A stretch of 64,000 nt of DNA from Hymenobacter artigasi (GCF_012275535.1 NZ_JAAVTK010000001.1:682001-746000); one strand, 5' to 3'; counted from the first letter of the stretch, positions 17,076-26,485 are shown. Program-made: numbers and translations. The notes: generated from the letters alone by a model not told the origin.

Positions 17076-18815
17076 TTACTCCCAGCGCACGTCCAGCAGG
17101 CGTAGCTGCACGCTACGCTGGCCCCGGTACTCGTTCAGCTCCACGGTGTAGCAGGCGCTGAAGGGCCGGCCCTGCTCAATCTCGGGCAGGTAGTCGGCCA
17201 GGCCAAAGCCGATGGCATCCACGGCCGGGCCCTGCACGTCGGCCAGGGCCAGGCGCAGCTTGAGGTGGCCCTGCCCCACCACGCGGGCGCTGTGCGGCAC
17301 GGCCACCAGCCGCTGCGAGGCAAACACGGGGTTGGGGTTGCCGGGTCCGAAAGGCTCCATGCGGCGCAGCTCCCCGAAGAATTCCTCGGTGATGCGGCTC
17401 AGGGGCAGCACGGCGGCTATCTCCACGGGCCGTACCAGGTGCTCGGTGGTCAGCGTATCGGCCACCACCTGCTCGAACTGGCGCTGGAAGGCGGGCACAT
17501 TCTCCACCTTCAGGGTGAGGCCGGCGGCGGCGCGGTGCCCGCCAAACTGGTCGAGCAGGGCCGAGCAGGATTCCAGGGCTTCGTGCACGTCGAACCCCGC
17601 CACGGAGCGGGCCGAGCCGGTGGCCTTGCCGTCGCGCTGCGTGAGAATGACGGTGGGGCGGTAGTATTGGTCGAGGCAGCGCGAGGCCACGATGCCGAGC
17701 ACGCCCTGGTGCCAGTCGGCCTTGTAGAGCACGGTGGCGCGGGCATTTTGCAGCGTGGGGTCGCCGGCAATCATATCCAGTGCTTCCTGGGTGGTGTGCT
17801 GGTCGGAGCCGCGCCGCTGCTGGTTCATCTGGTCCACCACTTCGGCGGTGTAGCGGGCTTCCTGCTGGTCGGGGGCCAGCAGCATGGCTACGGCGCGGCG
17901 GGCATCGCCCATGCGCCCGGCGGCATTGATGCGCGGTGCAAAGCCGAATATCAGGCTGCTGATGCCCAACGGGCCTTCGCGCAGGGTGGCCAGCTCGCGT
18001 AGGGCAGCCAGGCCGGGACGCAGCAAGTGGGCATCTTCGTTGAAGCGCCGCAGGCCGTAGGAGGCCAGAATGCGGTTTTCGCCGGTGATGGGCACGATGT
18101 CGGCGGCAATGCTGACCGTCACCAAATCCAGCAAATCATGCAGGGGGGCCTGGGGCAAGCCCAAATGCTCGCCCAGCGCCTGCATCAGCTTGAAGCCCAC
18201 GCCGCAGCCCGAAAGCTCTTTGTACGGGTACTCGCAGTCGGCTCGCTTAGGGTCGAGCACGGCCACGGCGACCGGCAGCTCGTCGCCGGGCAGGTGGTGG
18301 TCGCAGATGATGAAATCGACGCCCCGGCTGCTGGCGTAAGCCACCTGCTCTACGGCTTTGATGCCGCAATCGAGCGCGATGATGAGGGCAAAACCGTTAT
18401 CGGCGGCCGTATCAATGGCCTTGTGCGAGATGCCGTAGCCCTCGGTGTAGCGGTCGGGGATGTAGTCGCGCAGCCGCTCCACGCCGAATAGCGGCGTGAG
18501 GTAGCTCATCACCGTGGCCACCGACGTGATGCCGTCCACGTCGTAGTCGCCCAGCACCAGCACTTTCTCGCCGGCTTGCAGGGCGTGGGCCAGCCGGGCC
18601 ACGGCGCGGTCCATGTCGCGCATCAGCAGCGGGTTGGGCAGTTGGCGCAGGTCGGGGTGGAAGAAGGCGGCGGCGGCTTCGGGCGTGGCAATGCCGCGCT
18701 GCACCAGCAGGGCGGCTATCTCGGGGGCAATGAAGAGGGCCTGGGTGAGGCTATGGACCTGGGCAGGGTCGGGGTCGGGGATGTAATTCCAGCGTTTACT
18801 AGCAGATACGGGCAT
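17076..18815 (-). CDS. recJ: single-stranded-DNA-specific exonuclease RecJ
   Basis: The protein has 579 residues. RecJ is a 5'-3' exonuclease on single-stranded DNA used in recombination and mismatch repair. The DHH-family metal motifs are present: VLGDYDVDGITS near residue 85, ALDCGIK, and ICDHHLPGDELP, then a DHHA1 domain with RINAAGRMGDA and GSARSVAGFDVHEAL. The C-terminal OB-like domain (FGPGNPNPVF) is complete. The start MPVSASKRWNYIP at 18815 is chosen because the upstream extension is low-complexity and contains the TACTTTTG box at 18846-18839. It is divergent from a tiny membrane-protein gene. Confidence 0.95.
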   Translation of the reverse strand: MPVSASKRWNYIPDPDPAQVHSLTQALFIAPEIAALLVQRGIATPEAAAAFFHPDLRQLPNPLLMRDMDRAVARLAHALQAGEKVLVLGDYDVDGITSVATVMSYLTPLFGVERLRDYIPDRYTEGYGISHKAIDTAADNGFALIIALDCGIKAVEQVAYASSRGVDFIICDHHLPGDELPVAVAVLDPKRADCEYPYKELSGCGVGFKLMQALGEHLGLPQAPLHDLLDLVTVSIAADIVPITGENRILASYGLRRFNEDAHLLRPGLAALRELATLREGPLGISSLIFGFAPRINAAGRMGDARRAVAMLLAPDQQEARYTAEVVDQMNQQRRGSDQHTTQEALDMIAGDPTLQNARATVLYKADWHQGVLGIVASRCLDQYYRPTVILTQRDGKATGSARSVAGFDVHEALESCSALLDQFGGHRAAAGLTLKVENVPAFQRQFEQVVADTLTTEHLVRPVEIAAVLPLSRITEEFFGELRRMEPFGPGNPNPVFASQRLVAVPHSARVVGQGHLKLRLALADVQGPAVDAIGFGLADYLPEIEQGRPFSACYTVELNEYRGQRSVQLRLLDVRWE

Positions 18816-18838
18816 CGGATACTTCGTCAAAATGGGTC

Positions 18839-18846
18839 CAAAAGTA
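18839..18846 (-). promoter_or_regulatory. candidate -7 box of recJ
   Basis: TACTTTTG on the minus strand matches TAnnTTTG and lies 23 bases before the recJ ATG. No convincing -33 TTG was found. Confidence 0.45.
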
Positions 18847-18912
18847 CGACCAAACCCCTCCCCCACGCCGGCGGCCGTACCTTCGCCCTTCGTTTTGCCA
18901 TCCCCGCGCACC

Positions 18913-19026
18913 ATGAAAAAGCTCCGAGATTTCTACCGCCAATACCGCCAGTACATCGGAACCGATGTACTGATGTACGGGGTGTTTATCCTGGCCCTGG
19001 CGCTGATGTTCGTGTTTTTAGGATAG
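18913..19026 (+). CDS. 37-residue single-pass membrane protein
   Basis: A short protein, MKKLRDFYRQYRQ followed by YIGTDVLMYGVFILALALMF, has a basic/aromatic N-terminus and one membrane helix. It starts at the ATG at 18913, divergent from recJ. The composition (dense aromatic and basic residues before a helix) resembles small conserved Bacteroidota membrane peptides, and it would not be expected by chance in a GC-rich spacer. Function is unknown. An inverted repeat (19032-19139) follows its stop directly. Confidence 0.55.
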   Translation: MKKLRDFYRQYRQYIGTDVLMYGVFILALALMFVFLG

Positions 19027-19031
19027 GTTTT

Positions 19032-19139
19032 TTTAGGGTATGGAGGTAGGAGGGTGTGGGGGTATGAGTTTGCTTTGCAACCCTTTCCCCTCCTTTTTAC
19101 ACCTCCTACCCTCCTACCCCCACACCCTCCTGCCCTAAA
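19032..19139. repeat. imperfect palindrome, TAGGGT...GGAGGGTGTGGGGGTA family
   Basis: The left half (19032-19064) and the right half (19115-19139) are reverse complements over TACCCCCACACCCTCCT and CCCTAAA, with a short gap. It sits between the tiny membrane-protein gene and the 3' end of the TPR gene. Confidence 0.7.
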
Positions 19140-19141
19140 TA

Positions 19142-20968
19142 CTACTGCACCCCATCGCCGCGCAGCTTGCGGAAGCGCTTGCGGGCCTCGGCCACGTAAA
19201 TGCTGCCGGGAAACTTGGTAATCACCTGGTTGTAAAGCTCCTGGGCCTTACCCTTGTCCTTCACGTCTTCTTCCTGAATGCGGGCCAGCAAGTATAGTGC
19301 GTCGTCGCTCAACACGTCGGTTTTGGGGTTGGCGGTGATGCGCTCCAGCGTGGCAATGGCGCCGGGGAAGTCGCCGGTGCGGCGCTGGAGCTGCGCTTTC
19401 AGGTAGTACGTGTCATCGGCCAGCGAATGGCCGGGGAAGCGCTCCAGCAGTGCATCCAGGCCTTTGATGGCCTCCGGAATCTTGTTTTGGAACACCAGCT
19501 GCTCTACGGCGGCGTAGGCTTTTAGCCCCAGGCCCAGCGTATCCTCCACGGTGTTGTCCTGAATCAGCAGCGAGAGCTGCATGGCGTCGTTGGCAATTTC
19601 GCGGGTGGTGGCTTCTTTCAGGATGTCGAGGTGGCTTTGGGCCAGCTTAAAATCACCTGCATAGTAGCTCAGACGGGCGTTGCGCAGCTTAGCTTCGTAG
19701 CCCAGCGGCGAGTCTTTATGCGACTTTTCGACCTGCGAGTAAAGCAGCGTGGCCTCCCAGGGCTCGCCTTTCAAAATGTAGAGGTCGCCCAGCGTGATTT
19801 TGGCTTCGTCCACTACCTCGTCGCTGGCGCGGGGCATGTCGATTACCTGCTGGAGCAGCGTCATGGCCTTGGCGCGGTCATTCAGTTGGAAGGCGTAGAG
19901 GTTGGCCAGGTTGCGGAGCACGGGGGCGGTATCGGGCGTGCGGCCCAGCTCGGTGAGCAGCTGCTCGTATTCGGTTACCAGGGCGCGTACTTTGGTCTGG
20001 TCTACGGGGTAGGTTTCGCGCACCTGGGCTTCGCGGGCTTGCAGTAGGCGCTGCCGGGCCCCGTTGTAGTACGGACCGTTGCGGTACTCTTTCACCACAT
20101 ATGCAAAGCCTTCGATGGCCGTTTCGTAGTCCTTGTTCTGCTGCGCGATGGCGGCCAGCTCCAGTACCCGCACGCCCTCGCTACGGCTACGGCGGTCCAG
20201 GGCGCGGGCCTGCACCAGCGCCCCACCAAAGTCACGGCGCTGCATCTGCAGCCACAGCAGCAGCTCGCTGTAAGCCGACTGTTCGGGGTGCTCTTGGATG
20301 GCGGTAATCAGCTGTTTTTCCAGCGCGTCGAAGTCTTTTTCCTCGTGCAGGGCGTTTTGCAGCATGTTGCGCACGTAGGGCAGCTGCCGGTCGTCCTGGG
20401 CTATCAGGCGCAGGGTTTCGGCCAGCACTTTGGGCTGGTCGCCGGCCTGGGTGTAGAGCTGGATGAGCTGCGGGGCGTACTCGGTGTCGTTTTTGGCCAG
20501 GGCACGGCCGCGCAGGTAGGTGCGCTCGGTCCATTCGGACAGCTCGCGGCGGCTGAATTCGGCCGCCACCGGCTGCACCTGCGTGGGCGCGAGCTGGGCC
20601 AGCACTTTCTGCCACTGCTTTTCGGCTGCTGACTTATCCCCGGCCGCCTGATAGGCGCCGCCCAGCGCTACGCCGAGCGTGGCATCGTCCGGGCGCAGCT
20701 TTATGGCTTTTTTGGCCAGTTTTTCGGCATCCTTGTAGCGCTTCAAAGCCTGCAGCGACGCGATGTAGACCGGGAAGGTGGCCAGACTGGTCTGTTCTTC
20801 CAGCGGCAGCTTTTCAAACAGAAAAACCACTTTCTCATGCTCGCCCCGGCGGGCATAGTCCTGGGCCAGGGCGGTGTTGCTCACGGGGGCCCAGCCTTTG
20901 GAGGGCTGCGCGTGCGCGGGCAAAGTCAGCAGAAGTGCCGCAGCAACGAGGAAGGAAGACGAACGCAT
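19142..20968 (-). CDS. secreted tetratricopeptide repeat protein
   Basis: This 608-residue protein has a clear signal peptide (MRSSSFLVAAALLLTLPAHAQ), which sets the start at 20968 rather than 31 codons upstream. TPR-type helical repeats run through the whole length: LAQDYARRGEHEKVVFLFEKL near residue 30, ALKRYKDAEKLAKKAIKLRPDDA, NKDYETAIEGFAYVV, and C-terminal FPGHSLADDTYYLKAQLQRR, DVLSDDALYLLARIQEED and FPGSIYVAEARKRF. The C-terminal repeats resemble those of outer-membrane assembly lipoproteins, but there is no lipobox. A periplasmic scaffold role is inferred. The next gene upstream encodes a periplasmic foldase. Confidence 0.82.
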   Translation of the reverse strand: MRSSSFLVAAALLLTLPAHAQPSKGWAPVSNTALAQDYARRGEHEKVVFLFEKLPLEEQTSLATFPVYIASLQALKRYKDAEKLAKKAIKLRPDDATLGVALGGAYQAAGDKSAAEKQWQKVLAQLAPTQVQPVAAEFSRRELSEWTERTYLRGRALAKNDTEYAPQLIQLYTQAGDQPKVLAETLRLIAQDDRQLPYVRNMLQNALHEEKDFDALEKQLITAIQEHPEQSAYSELLLWLQMQRRDFGGALVQARALDRRSRSEGVRVLELAAIAQQNKDYETAIEGFAYVVKEYRNGPYYNGARQRLLQAREAQVRETYPVDQTKVRALVTEYEQLLTELGRTPDTAPVLRNLANLYAFQLNDRAKAMTLLQQVIDMPRASDEVVDEAKITLGDLYILKGEPWEATLLYSQVEKSHKDSPLGYEAKLRNARLSYYAGDFKLAQSHLDILKEATTREIANDAMQLSLLIQDNTVEDTLGLGLKAYAAVEQLVFQNKIPEAIKGLDALLERFPGHSLADDTYYLKAQLQRRTGDFPGAIATLERITANPKTDVLSDDALYLLARIQEEDVKDKGKAQELYNQVITKFPGSIYVAEARKRFRKLRGDGVQ

Positions 20969-21108
20969 AGATTCAAAAGTCGATTCACGAAGCAATAGCG
21001 GGCCGGCAAAGCACCGCCAGCGGCCAGCTCCAAAACGCCGGACCACGGCTGCTTCGTTCAAAGTCGAAGCACCGGCCCGGCCCCAAAAAACGCTTACCCG
21101 AAAAACGA

Positions 21109-21140
21109 AAAAGGGCCGCCCTCGAAGGTACGGCCCTTTT
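21109..21140 (-). terminator. terminator after the PpiD-like gene
   Basis: The perfect stem AAAAGGGCCG/CGGCCCTTTT closes a 12-base loop, followed on the minus strand by T-rich sequence. It separates the foldase gene from the TPR gene. Confidence 0.85.
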
Positions 21141-21160
21141 CAAACGCGCGGATTGACGAC

Positions 21161-23287
21161 CTAGAAAAACTTCGTGCGGTTGTCTTTCACGTTGGCGTGG
21201 GCCTTCACGGCCTCGTAAATCTTGCCGTCCTGCTGCTGGGCGCGCTGTTGCGCCAGCTGCTGCTGCACGGCCTTCAGGTTGGTGTTGGCCACCTGCGGCT
21301 CGGATACGCTCACGGGCTCAACCACGAGCACGCCCTGCTCGCCCTGAATTGGGGCCGACTTCTGGCCGGGCTTCAGCGCGTAGGCTTTGCCCACGGCCAG
21401 CGGCTCGAAGCCGATGTTGGCAATGCTGCCCTGACCGAGAATCACGTTCTCGGCGGTGCCTACCTGGGCGGTGGGGCCGTATTTGGTGGCCATTTCCTCC
21501 AGACTGCCGGTCTTGGGCAGCTTGGCGATGATTTGCTGGGCTTTCTCCTCGTTGCGCACCATGGCCGACAGCTCGGGCTTCAGGTTGGCAATGGTAGCCG
21601 TGCCCTTGGCGCGCTCGTCGGTGAGGGCGGCAATGACGTACTGGTCACCCATTTCGTACACCTCCGAGATGTCGCCCACCTTGGTTTCGGAGCCGTTCGG
21701 GCTGAAGCCGAAGGCCCAGCGCACCAGCTCGCGGGCGTTTTGCAGGTTGTTTACGCTGCGGGCGCCACGGTCCAGGTTTTTGGCTTCCTGCTTTTGCAGG
21801 GTCTTGTCTTTGGTGGTCAGGGCGCGGAAGCTAGCCAGGTCGGTAGCCTCGCCTTTCAGCTCCTGCGCCTTGGCGTAAGCGGCTTCGCGGGTGGCGTCGC
21901 TCGGGGCAATGGTCTTCTTCACCTCGGCTACCTGGTAGGTCTGATTGGTAGGCGCGGCGGTTACTTTAATGATGTGGTAGCCGAACGAAGTTTCTACCAC
22001 GTTGGGCAGCAGGCCAGTGCCCGTAGCGCCAAAAATGGCCTTCTCAAACTCCGGTACCATCCGGCCTTTGCCAAACCAGCCGAGGTCGCCGCCCTGCTCC
22101 TTGGTGCCGTCGGTGCCAAACTGGCGGGCCATGGCTGCGAAGTCGGCCCCGCCCTTGATTTTGTTCAGCAGGTCCTGAGCCTTGGCTTTCGCGGCGGCTT
22201 TGGCTTCGGGCGTGGTGCCATCGGCCTTGATGAGGATGTGGCTGGCGCGGGCAGCGGGCTCTTTGCCGGTGCTGGTGCCGGTTACCTTATACAACGAGTA
22301 AGTGCCGTTTTCGGCATACGGGCCGTAGATTTTGCCAGCGGCCAGGGGCAGCTGCTTGCGGAGCTCCTCGGGCAGGTCGGCGGGGCTGCGGAACGCCTTG
22401 TTGTAGGGCTGCTCCGAGTTCTGCATCACAAACAGCGAGTCGACCGGGGCCGCCGCAAACTGCGTGGCGAATTCGCCCATCGAGGTTTTCACGGCGGCGC
22501 TGTCCTCCTTCGAGGCCACCACCGGCACGGTGATGTACTCCACCGAGCGGCCGTCTTCTACTTTATACTTACCCTTGTTCTTGTCGAGGTAGGCCTGCAG
22601 CTGCGCATCGGTCACTTTCACGGCCGAGTCGGAGATGCTGCCGTAGGGCACGAACAGGTACTTCACCGTTTCCTTGGTGTTCTGGCTGGCGTCGAAACGT
22701 TTGGCTTCGGCCGTAGTCACGTACACCGAGTTTTTCAGCAGGGCGTTGTACTTGTTGGCGAGGCGCTCGGCGGGCAGGTTGTCTTCGAAATTATGCCAGG
22801 CGGCCTGGTTTTCGGGGGGCAGCTTGTCGAGGTTTTTCAGGTACTCCACCAAGCGGGCTTTGTCGAACTGACCCGTTTTCTGGTCGGTAAAGGCTTGCTT
22901 GATGCCGGGGCTGATGTTGTCGCCCTGCACCATGTCCACCAATTCGTCGTCGCTCACGGTCAGGCCCAGTTTGTCCCACTCCGGCCGGAAAGCCATGCGG
23001 TAAATGGTCTGGTTCCAGGCTTGGTCGCGCAGGTAGCCCATGGCCTGGTCATCCGGCTGGCGCTGCTGCTGGGCGATGAACGCCTGCTTGGCCTGCTCCA
23101 GGGCGTTGTTGTAGTCAGCCAGCTCTACTTTCTTGCCGGCTACCTCACCCACGGTCTGGTCGTTGCCGCCGAAGAGCTTGTTTTTGCCGCCCACCAGGTC
23201 GCCACCCACAATGAAGAGCAGCATCCCGACGGCCACGGTGCCTACCGCCCAGCCAGATTTTTCCCGAATCGTGTTAATTAAAGCCAT
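21161..23287 (-). CDS. PpiD-type peptidylprolyl isomerase (SurA_N plus rotamase)
   Basis: This 708-residue inner-membrane-anchored foldase begins MALINTIREKSGWAVG and has a membrane helix at about 13-31, with the rest in the periplasm. A SurA-N-like chaperone region follows (TVGEVAGKKVELADYNNAL, 43 onward). A parvulin rotamase domain lies around residues 340-440 (ASHILIKADGTTPEAKAAAK, EQGGDLGWFGKGRMVPEFEKA, ETSFGYHIIKV). A second, weaker parvulin-like part lies near the C-terminus. It helps outer-membrane proteins fold. The location next to lptC and an outer-membrane protein fits this role. The plus-strand frame running almost the whole gene length is a shadow. Confidence 0.92.
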   Translation of the reverse strand: MALINTIREKSGWAVGTVAVGMLLFIVGGDLVGGKNKLFGGNDQTVGEVAGKKVELADYNNALEQAKQAFIAQQQRQPDDQAMGYLRDQAWNQTIYRMAFRPEWDKLGLTVSDDELVDMVQGDNISPGIKQAFTDQKTGQFDKARLVEYLKNLDKLPPENQAAWHNFEDNLPAERLANKYNALLKNSVYVTTAEAKRFDASQNTKETVKYLFVPYGSISDSAVKVTDAQLQAYLDKNKGKYKVEDGRSVEYITVPVVASKEDSAAVKTSMGEFATQFAAAPVDSLFVMQNSEQPYNKAFRSPADLPEELRKQLPLAAGKIYGPYAENGTYSLYKVTGTSTGKEPAARASHILIKADGTTPEAKAAAKAKAQDLLNKIKGGADFAAMARQFGTDGTKEQGGDLGWFGKGRMVPEFEKAIFGATGTGLLPNVVETSFGYHIIKVTAAPTNQTYQVAEVKKTIAPSDATREAAYAKAQELKGEATDLASFRALTTKDKTLQKQEAKNLDRGARSVNNLQNARELVRWAFGFSPNGSETKVGDISEVYEMGDQYVIAALTDERAKGTATIANLKPELSAMVRNEEKAQQIIAKLPKTGSLEEMATKYGPTAQVGTAENVILGQGSIANIGFEPLAVGKAYALKPGQKSAPIQGEQGVLVVEPVSVSEPQVANTNLKAVQQQLAQQRAQQQDGKIYEAVKAHANVKDNRTKFF

Positions 23288-23295
23288 TTAGGTAG

Positions 23296-23383
23296 TAGTT
23301 GTCCGTTATTTAGTTGTCCGTTGTCAGTCTCGAAGCAGTCATTCAGCACTAACTGACAACAAACCACGAGTAACCGACAACTA
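23296..23383. repeat. imperfect palindrome of the TAGTTGTCCGTT family
   Basis: Left arm 23296-23328 and right arm 23351-23383 are reverse complements over TAGTTGTC.GTTA and GTTGTCAGT with a few mismatches. It lies just upstream of the ppiD-like start codon. The 238-base spacer 23288-23525 otherwise shows no gene. Confidence 0.7.
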
Positions 23384-23525
23384 TTGTAGTTGGTCAAAAG
23401 AGGCGCAAAATAACCAGAATTTGGCCGGCAATCAAAGTTTTACGGTTTTTAAAGTCTTCGCTCAAACCTTCCCAACCGATTGCGGTGCCCCGCCGGCCAA
23501 GGCCACATTTGGGCCCAAAGCTGGT

Positions 23526-23789
23526 CTAACGGCGTTTTTTGGTCGATTTGGCCGGGGTTTTGGCGCGGGCCTGCTGGGCCAGCTTCTCTTTTTGCTCGGC
23601 AATTTTTGCTTCCAGCCGCTCCTGCTGCCGCCAGTAGAGCAATGGCATCCAGCAGGCCATGGCCACCATAAAAATCCAGTAGTTGCGCATCAGGTCGTTG
23701 AACAGCAGCGTCTGGTAAATGCCAATTACCATGGCCACCACGCCCACGGCGAAGAGCACGGTGCGCAACAGGTCTTTGTCGAATTTCAT
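23526..23789 (-). CDS. small two-helix membrane protein
   Basis: This 87-residue protein starts MKFDKDLLRTVLFAVG at 23789; the frame upstream of it is Arg-rich and not plausible. Two membrane helices (about 10-28 and 36-53, YWIFMVAMACWMPLLYW) are followed by a strongly basic coiled-coil-like tail (QERLEAKIAEQKEKLAQQ, ending TKKRR). No family is recognised. It is the last gene of the coaX-lptC run, 22 bases after lptC, and probably translated with it. A role in LPS export is only guilt by association. Confidence 0.7.
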   Translation of the reverse strand: MKFDKDLLRTVLFAVGVVAMVIGIYQTLLFNDLMRNYWIFMVAMACWMPLLYWRQQERLEAKIAEQKEKLAQQARAKTPAKSTKKRR

Positions 23790-23811
23790 GGGATTGCTGT
23801 TTAAGTAGCCG

Positions 23812-24381
23812 TTAGCGCGCCGGCTGCGGCGCGGCCACGGCCTGCGGCGCGGCAAACACGCCGGTGGGCCGGGTAATCTTGTAGCGCGAGAAATTCTGGT
23901 TGGCCTTCAGGCCGTAGCCCGTCAGGTATTCGGTGGGCGTGGTGACTTTCACGAACATGGCCGAATCGGTGTAAATCAGCTGCTTGGTCTTGTCGTAAAA
24001 CAGCTCTTCGGTGTCCAGATTCTGCTGCTCGGGCACGTTCATGACGTGTACCTTGCCGCGCATGGTGTAGAGATTTTTGCCCTTATCCGACTTGCCGTAA
24101 TCCGCCTTCAGCGTGTTGATGACGGTCTTCCTGCCATCGGCCGAGTAGAACGTGAGCAACATTCCCTTGGGCCAGATAATGTCGCCATTCTCGAACTGCT
24201 GCTCCACCGGGGCCGTCAACTGAAACTTCAGCTTGGCCGAGTCGCTTATCAGCGTCAGCACGTTGGTAGTTTCCATCAGCGGGCCGGTGTAGACCTGCAT
24301 GGGGCCGGTGGCGGCTTTTTTGTCGCAGCCAGCCAGCGCCAGCACCGCCCCCACTCCTGCCACACGCCACGATGCTTTCAC
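23812..24381 (-). CDS. lptC: LPS export protein LptC (lipoprotein form)
   Basis: This 189-residue protein has a lipobox-like LALAGC at residues 14-19, suggesting lipid anchoring rather than the single membrane helix of enterobacterial LptC. The LptC/OstA-like beta-jellyroll follows: YTGPLMETTNVLTLISDSAKLKF, FENGDIIWPKGMLLTF, KADYGKSDKGKNLYTMRG, and LDTEELFYDKTKQLIYTD, repeating strands in which lipid A is passed from LptB2FG to LptA. Lipoprotein LptC is usual in Bacteroidota. It lies 26 bases after an outer-membrane protein gene in a four-gene run. Confidence 0.9.
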   Translation of the reverse strand: MKASWRVAGVGAVLALAGCDKKAATGPMQVYTGPLMETTNVLTLISDSAKLKFQLTAPVEQQFENGDIIWPKGMLLTFYSADGRKTVINTLKADYGKSDKGKNLYTMRGKVHVMNVPEQQNLDTEELFYDKTKQLIYTDSAMFVKVTTPTEYLTGYGLKANQNFSRYKITRPTGVFAAPQAVAAPQPAR

Positions 24382-24407
24382 TTGAATATCGGTTAGTTAC
24401 GCCCGCC

Positions 24408-25721
24408 TTATTGCAGGCGGCGCTTGATGAACCAGCGGTTGTTGAGCGTGACGCCCAGCTGGCCCCGGATGTAGTTTTCCTGCACGTTGCTGCTGCCCGT
24501 GGTGCCACCCAGCAACTCTGTATTGCCGCGCACGCCGTAGGTAAAGGCCAGGCTGATGGTGGTGGCCTCAAGCGGCGTAGCCGTGGGCAGCGGAAAACCA
24601 AAGCCCCAGCTCACCGACCGGTCGTAGAGCATTTTGCCGCCCGGCTGGTACGGCAGCTGCGCCAGCGAAATACCGGCCCGGTAGGCCACCCGCTGGAAGT
24701 AGTGCTCCACCGAACCCGGGTCCGGCGTAATTTCCCCACCCAGCCCGAAGCGCAGGGTATTGCTCAGGCCCGGCCCCGTGCCGTCGAAGCTGCGGTATTT
24801 CGACCACTGCTGCTGCGCCACATCCAGGTTCAGGCTCCAGTTCTTATCGTTGTCGAAGCTGACGCCCAGCTGCGACAGGGCGGGCACGAAAGTGCGGCCG
24901 CGGCCGTCGCTCACCGTAGTGGCCGTGCTGATGAGGGTACCGTTGGTATCCTCGGTTTCCTTGGTAATGGTTTGCTGTCCGTTCAGGTTGTGCGCGAAAC
25001 TGTACACGCCGCCCAGGTTCATGTTCAGCGACTTACCCAACTTCTGGCGGTAGTGCCCGCCAGCCCGGAAGGCAAAATCCGAGTAGCGGGTGTGGGTGCG
25101 GTCCACGGCTTTTTGCAGCGAATTGGTGCTATTGGCAACCACCACCGTAGTGCCGGCCGTCTCATCCACTACGCCAAATACGTACGAAGCGGTGAAGCCC
25201 AGCGTGAAGGCCTTGGTGATGCGAACCCCCTGGGCCAGATAGGCTTCCGAAACCCCGCCCGTGCCTTTCAGCTGCGTAAGCGACTGCGCCGGCTGCCCGG
25301 TAGGCGTGTTGGCTACGTCCTTCACGATGTTCGACTCGTAATCGACCGCGCTCAGGGGTTTCAGGCCCACAGCCGCGCCCCATTTCGTGCTCAGCGGCAC
25401 CGACAGCGCGAAATAGCCCAGCGTGCCGTTGCCGCTACGGCTGGAGGCACTGGCGTTTTTCACGGTTTTATACTGGCCGTTGTAGCCCGCCTCAAACGTA
25501 GTGCGGCCCGTGTAGTACAGCAAGGCCGGGTTCAACTCATTCACATTGACGGAATTGGGGGCCGCCAGACCAACGCCGCCCATGCCCATCTGGCGCACGC
25601 CGCCGGTGTTGGCGTTGTATTCGCCCAGCCCGATGCGCGAGTACGGCGAGTTGCCGAGGCCCTGCGCCTGCGCGCCACCCGCTACTACTACCGCCAGGCT
25701 TGCCAGCACCAAACGCTTCAT
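24408..25721 (-). CDS. outer-membrane beta-barrel protein
   Basis: This 437-residue protein starts MKRLVLASLAVVVAGGAQAQ, a signal peptide; the ATG at 25721 also leaves no overlap with coaX. The N-terminal segment NSPYSRIGLGEYNANTGGVRQMGMGG and LNPALLYYTGRTTFEAGYNG is typical of FadL/OmpP1-like or PorV-like Bacteroidota barrels, where a GxG plug precedes alternating beta strands. The rest shows amphipathic strands with Tyr/Phe belts up to the final strand WFIKRRLQ. The cargo is unknown. Conserved position between coaX and lptC suggests an envelope biogenesis role. Confidence 0.78.
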   Translation of the reverse strand: MKRLVLASLAVVVAGGAQAQGLGNSPYSRIGLGEYNANTGGVRQMGMGGVGLAAPNSVNVNELNPALLYYTGRTTFEAGYNGQYKTVKNASASSRSGNGTLGYFALSVPLSTKWGAAVGLKPLSAVDYESNIVKDVANTPTGQPAQSLTQLKGTGGVSEAYLAQGVRITKAFTLGFTASYVFGVVDETAGTTVVVANSTNSLQKAVDRTHTRYSDFAFRAGGHYRQKLGKSLNMNLGGVYSFAHNLNGQQTITKETEDTNGTLISTATTVSDGRGRTFVPALSQLGVSFDNDKNWSLNLDVAQQQWSKYRSFDGTGPGLSNTLRFGLGGEITPDPGSVEHYFQRVAYRAGISLAQLPYQPGGKMLYDRSVSWGFGFPLPTATPLEATTISLAFTYGVRGNTELLGGTTGSSNVQENYIRGQLGVTLNNRWFIKRRLQ

Positions 25722-25725
25722 CTCT

Positions 25726-26466
25726 TTATTTGTCAACATGATAAACTAGAATCCGATTAAGACCAAGCAGCACCAGCTCGGGCACTACAAAGATACGAGC
25801 CGGGAGCCGCGCTGCCAGAAACGCCGCGTCGCCCCCGGTCAGCAACACCCCAATACCGGGGTATTGCTGCTGATAACGAGCCATTAAGCCCGTTATTTCG
25901 GCCACCGTGCCATTCACTACGCCGCTCAGCAGGCTCCCGGTAGTGGAGTCGCCCACCAGCGGAATCGTTGCATCGGGAGTGGGTAATTCCAGCAGCGGCA
26001 GCCGCCCCGTGAAGGCGTGCAGCGCCCGCAGCCGCATGGCCAGCCCCGGCGCAATGCTGCCGCCGTGGTAGGTGCCGTCGGCCGTCACGAGGTCGAATTT
26101 CAGGGCGGTGCCCGCGTCGATGATGAGGGTGTGCTGGCCGGGCCGCAGTCCGGCGGCACCCACGGCGGCCGCCAGCCGGTCGGCCCCCAGCGTGTGGGGC
26201 GTGGCGTAGGCATTGCGCAGCGGCACGGGCGTAGTGCCCGGGCTAAAGCCCAGCACCTGGCCCGGCACCAAATCCTGCAATTCCTCCACGGCCAGCACCG
26301 CCGCCTCTGCCACCGAGGCCACGATGACGTGTAATGGCTGCCAGCGCAGCACCAGTTCCCGCACCGATGCCGGCGTGAGGCCGGCCACCATTTCACGCAG
26401 CAGCGGGCCATCGAAGCTGCCCGCCTTCACGGCCGTATTGCCAATGTCCAGAACCAATGTCCGCAT
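25726..26466 (-). CDS. coaX: type III pantothenate kinase
   Basis: This 246-residue ASKHA-fold enzyme phosphorylates pantothenate, the first step of CoA synthesis. Motifs: LVLDIGNTAVKAG (phosphate 1), TLGADRLAAAVGA, IIDAGTALKFDLV (adenosine/metal binding), GGSIAPGLAMRLRALH, and GSLLSGVVNGTVAEI. Type III enzymes need a monovalent cation and are insensitive to CoA feedback. It is the first gene of the run coaX-OMP-lptC-small membrane protein, with only 4 bases before the next start, so it is probably co-transcribed. Confidence 0.94.
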   Translation of the reverse strand: MRTLVLDIGNTAVKAGSFDGPLLREMVAGLTPASVRELVLRWQPLHVIVASVAEAAVLAVEELQDLVPGQVLGFSPGTTPVPLRNAYATPHTLGADRLAAAVGAAGLRPGQHTLIIDAGTALKFDLVTADGTYHGGSIAPGLAMRLRALHAFTGRLPLLELPTPDATIPLVGDSTTGSLLSGVVNGTVAEITGLMARYQQQYPGIGVLLTGGDAAFLAARLPARIFVVPELVLLGLNRILVYHVDK

Positions 26467-26485
26467 TAGGTTGGGGTTGAATAAA

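Noticed and set aside
21197..23281. 694-residue open frame antisense to the PpiD-like gene
   Set aside because: High-GC shadow frame. The minus strand encodes a complete foldase with all motifs.
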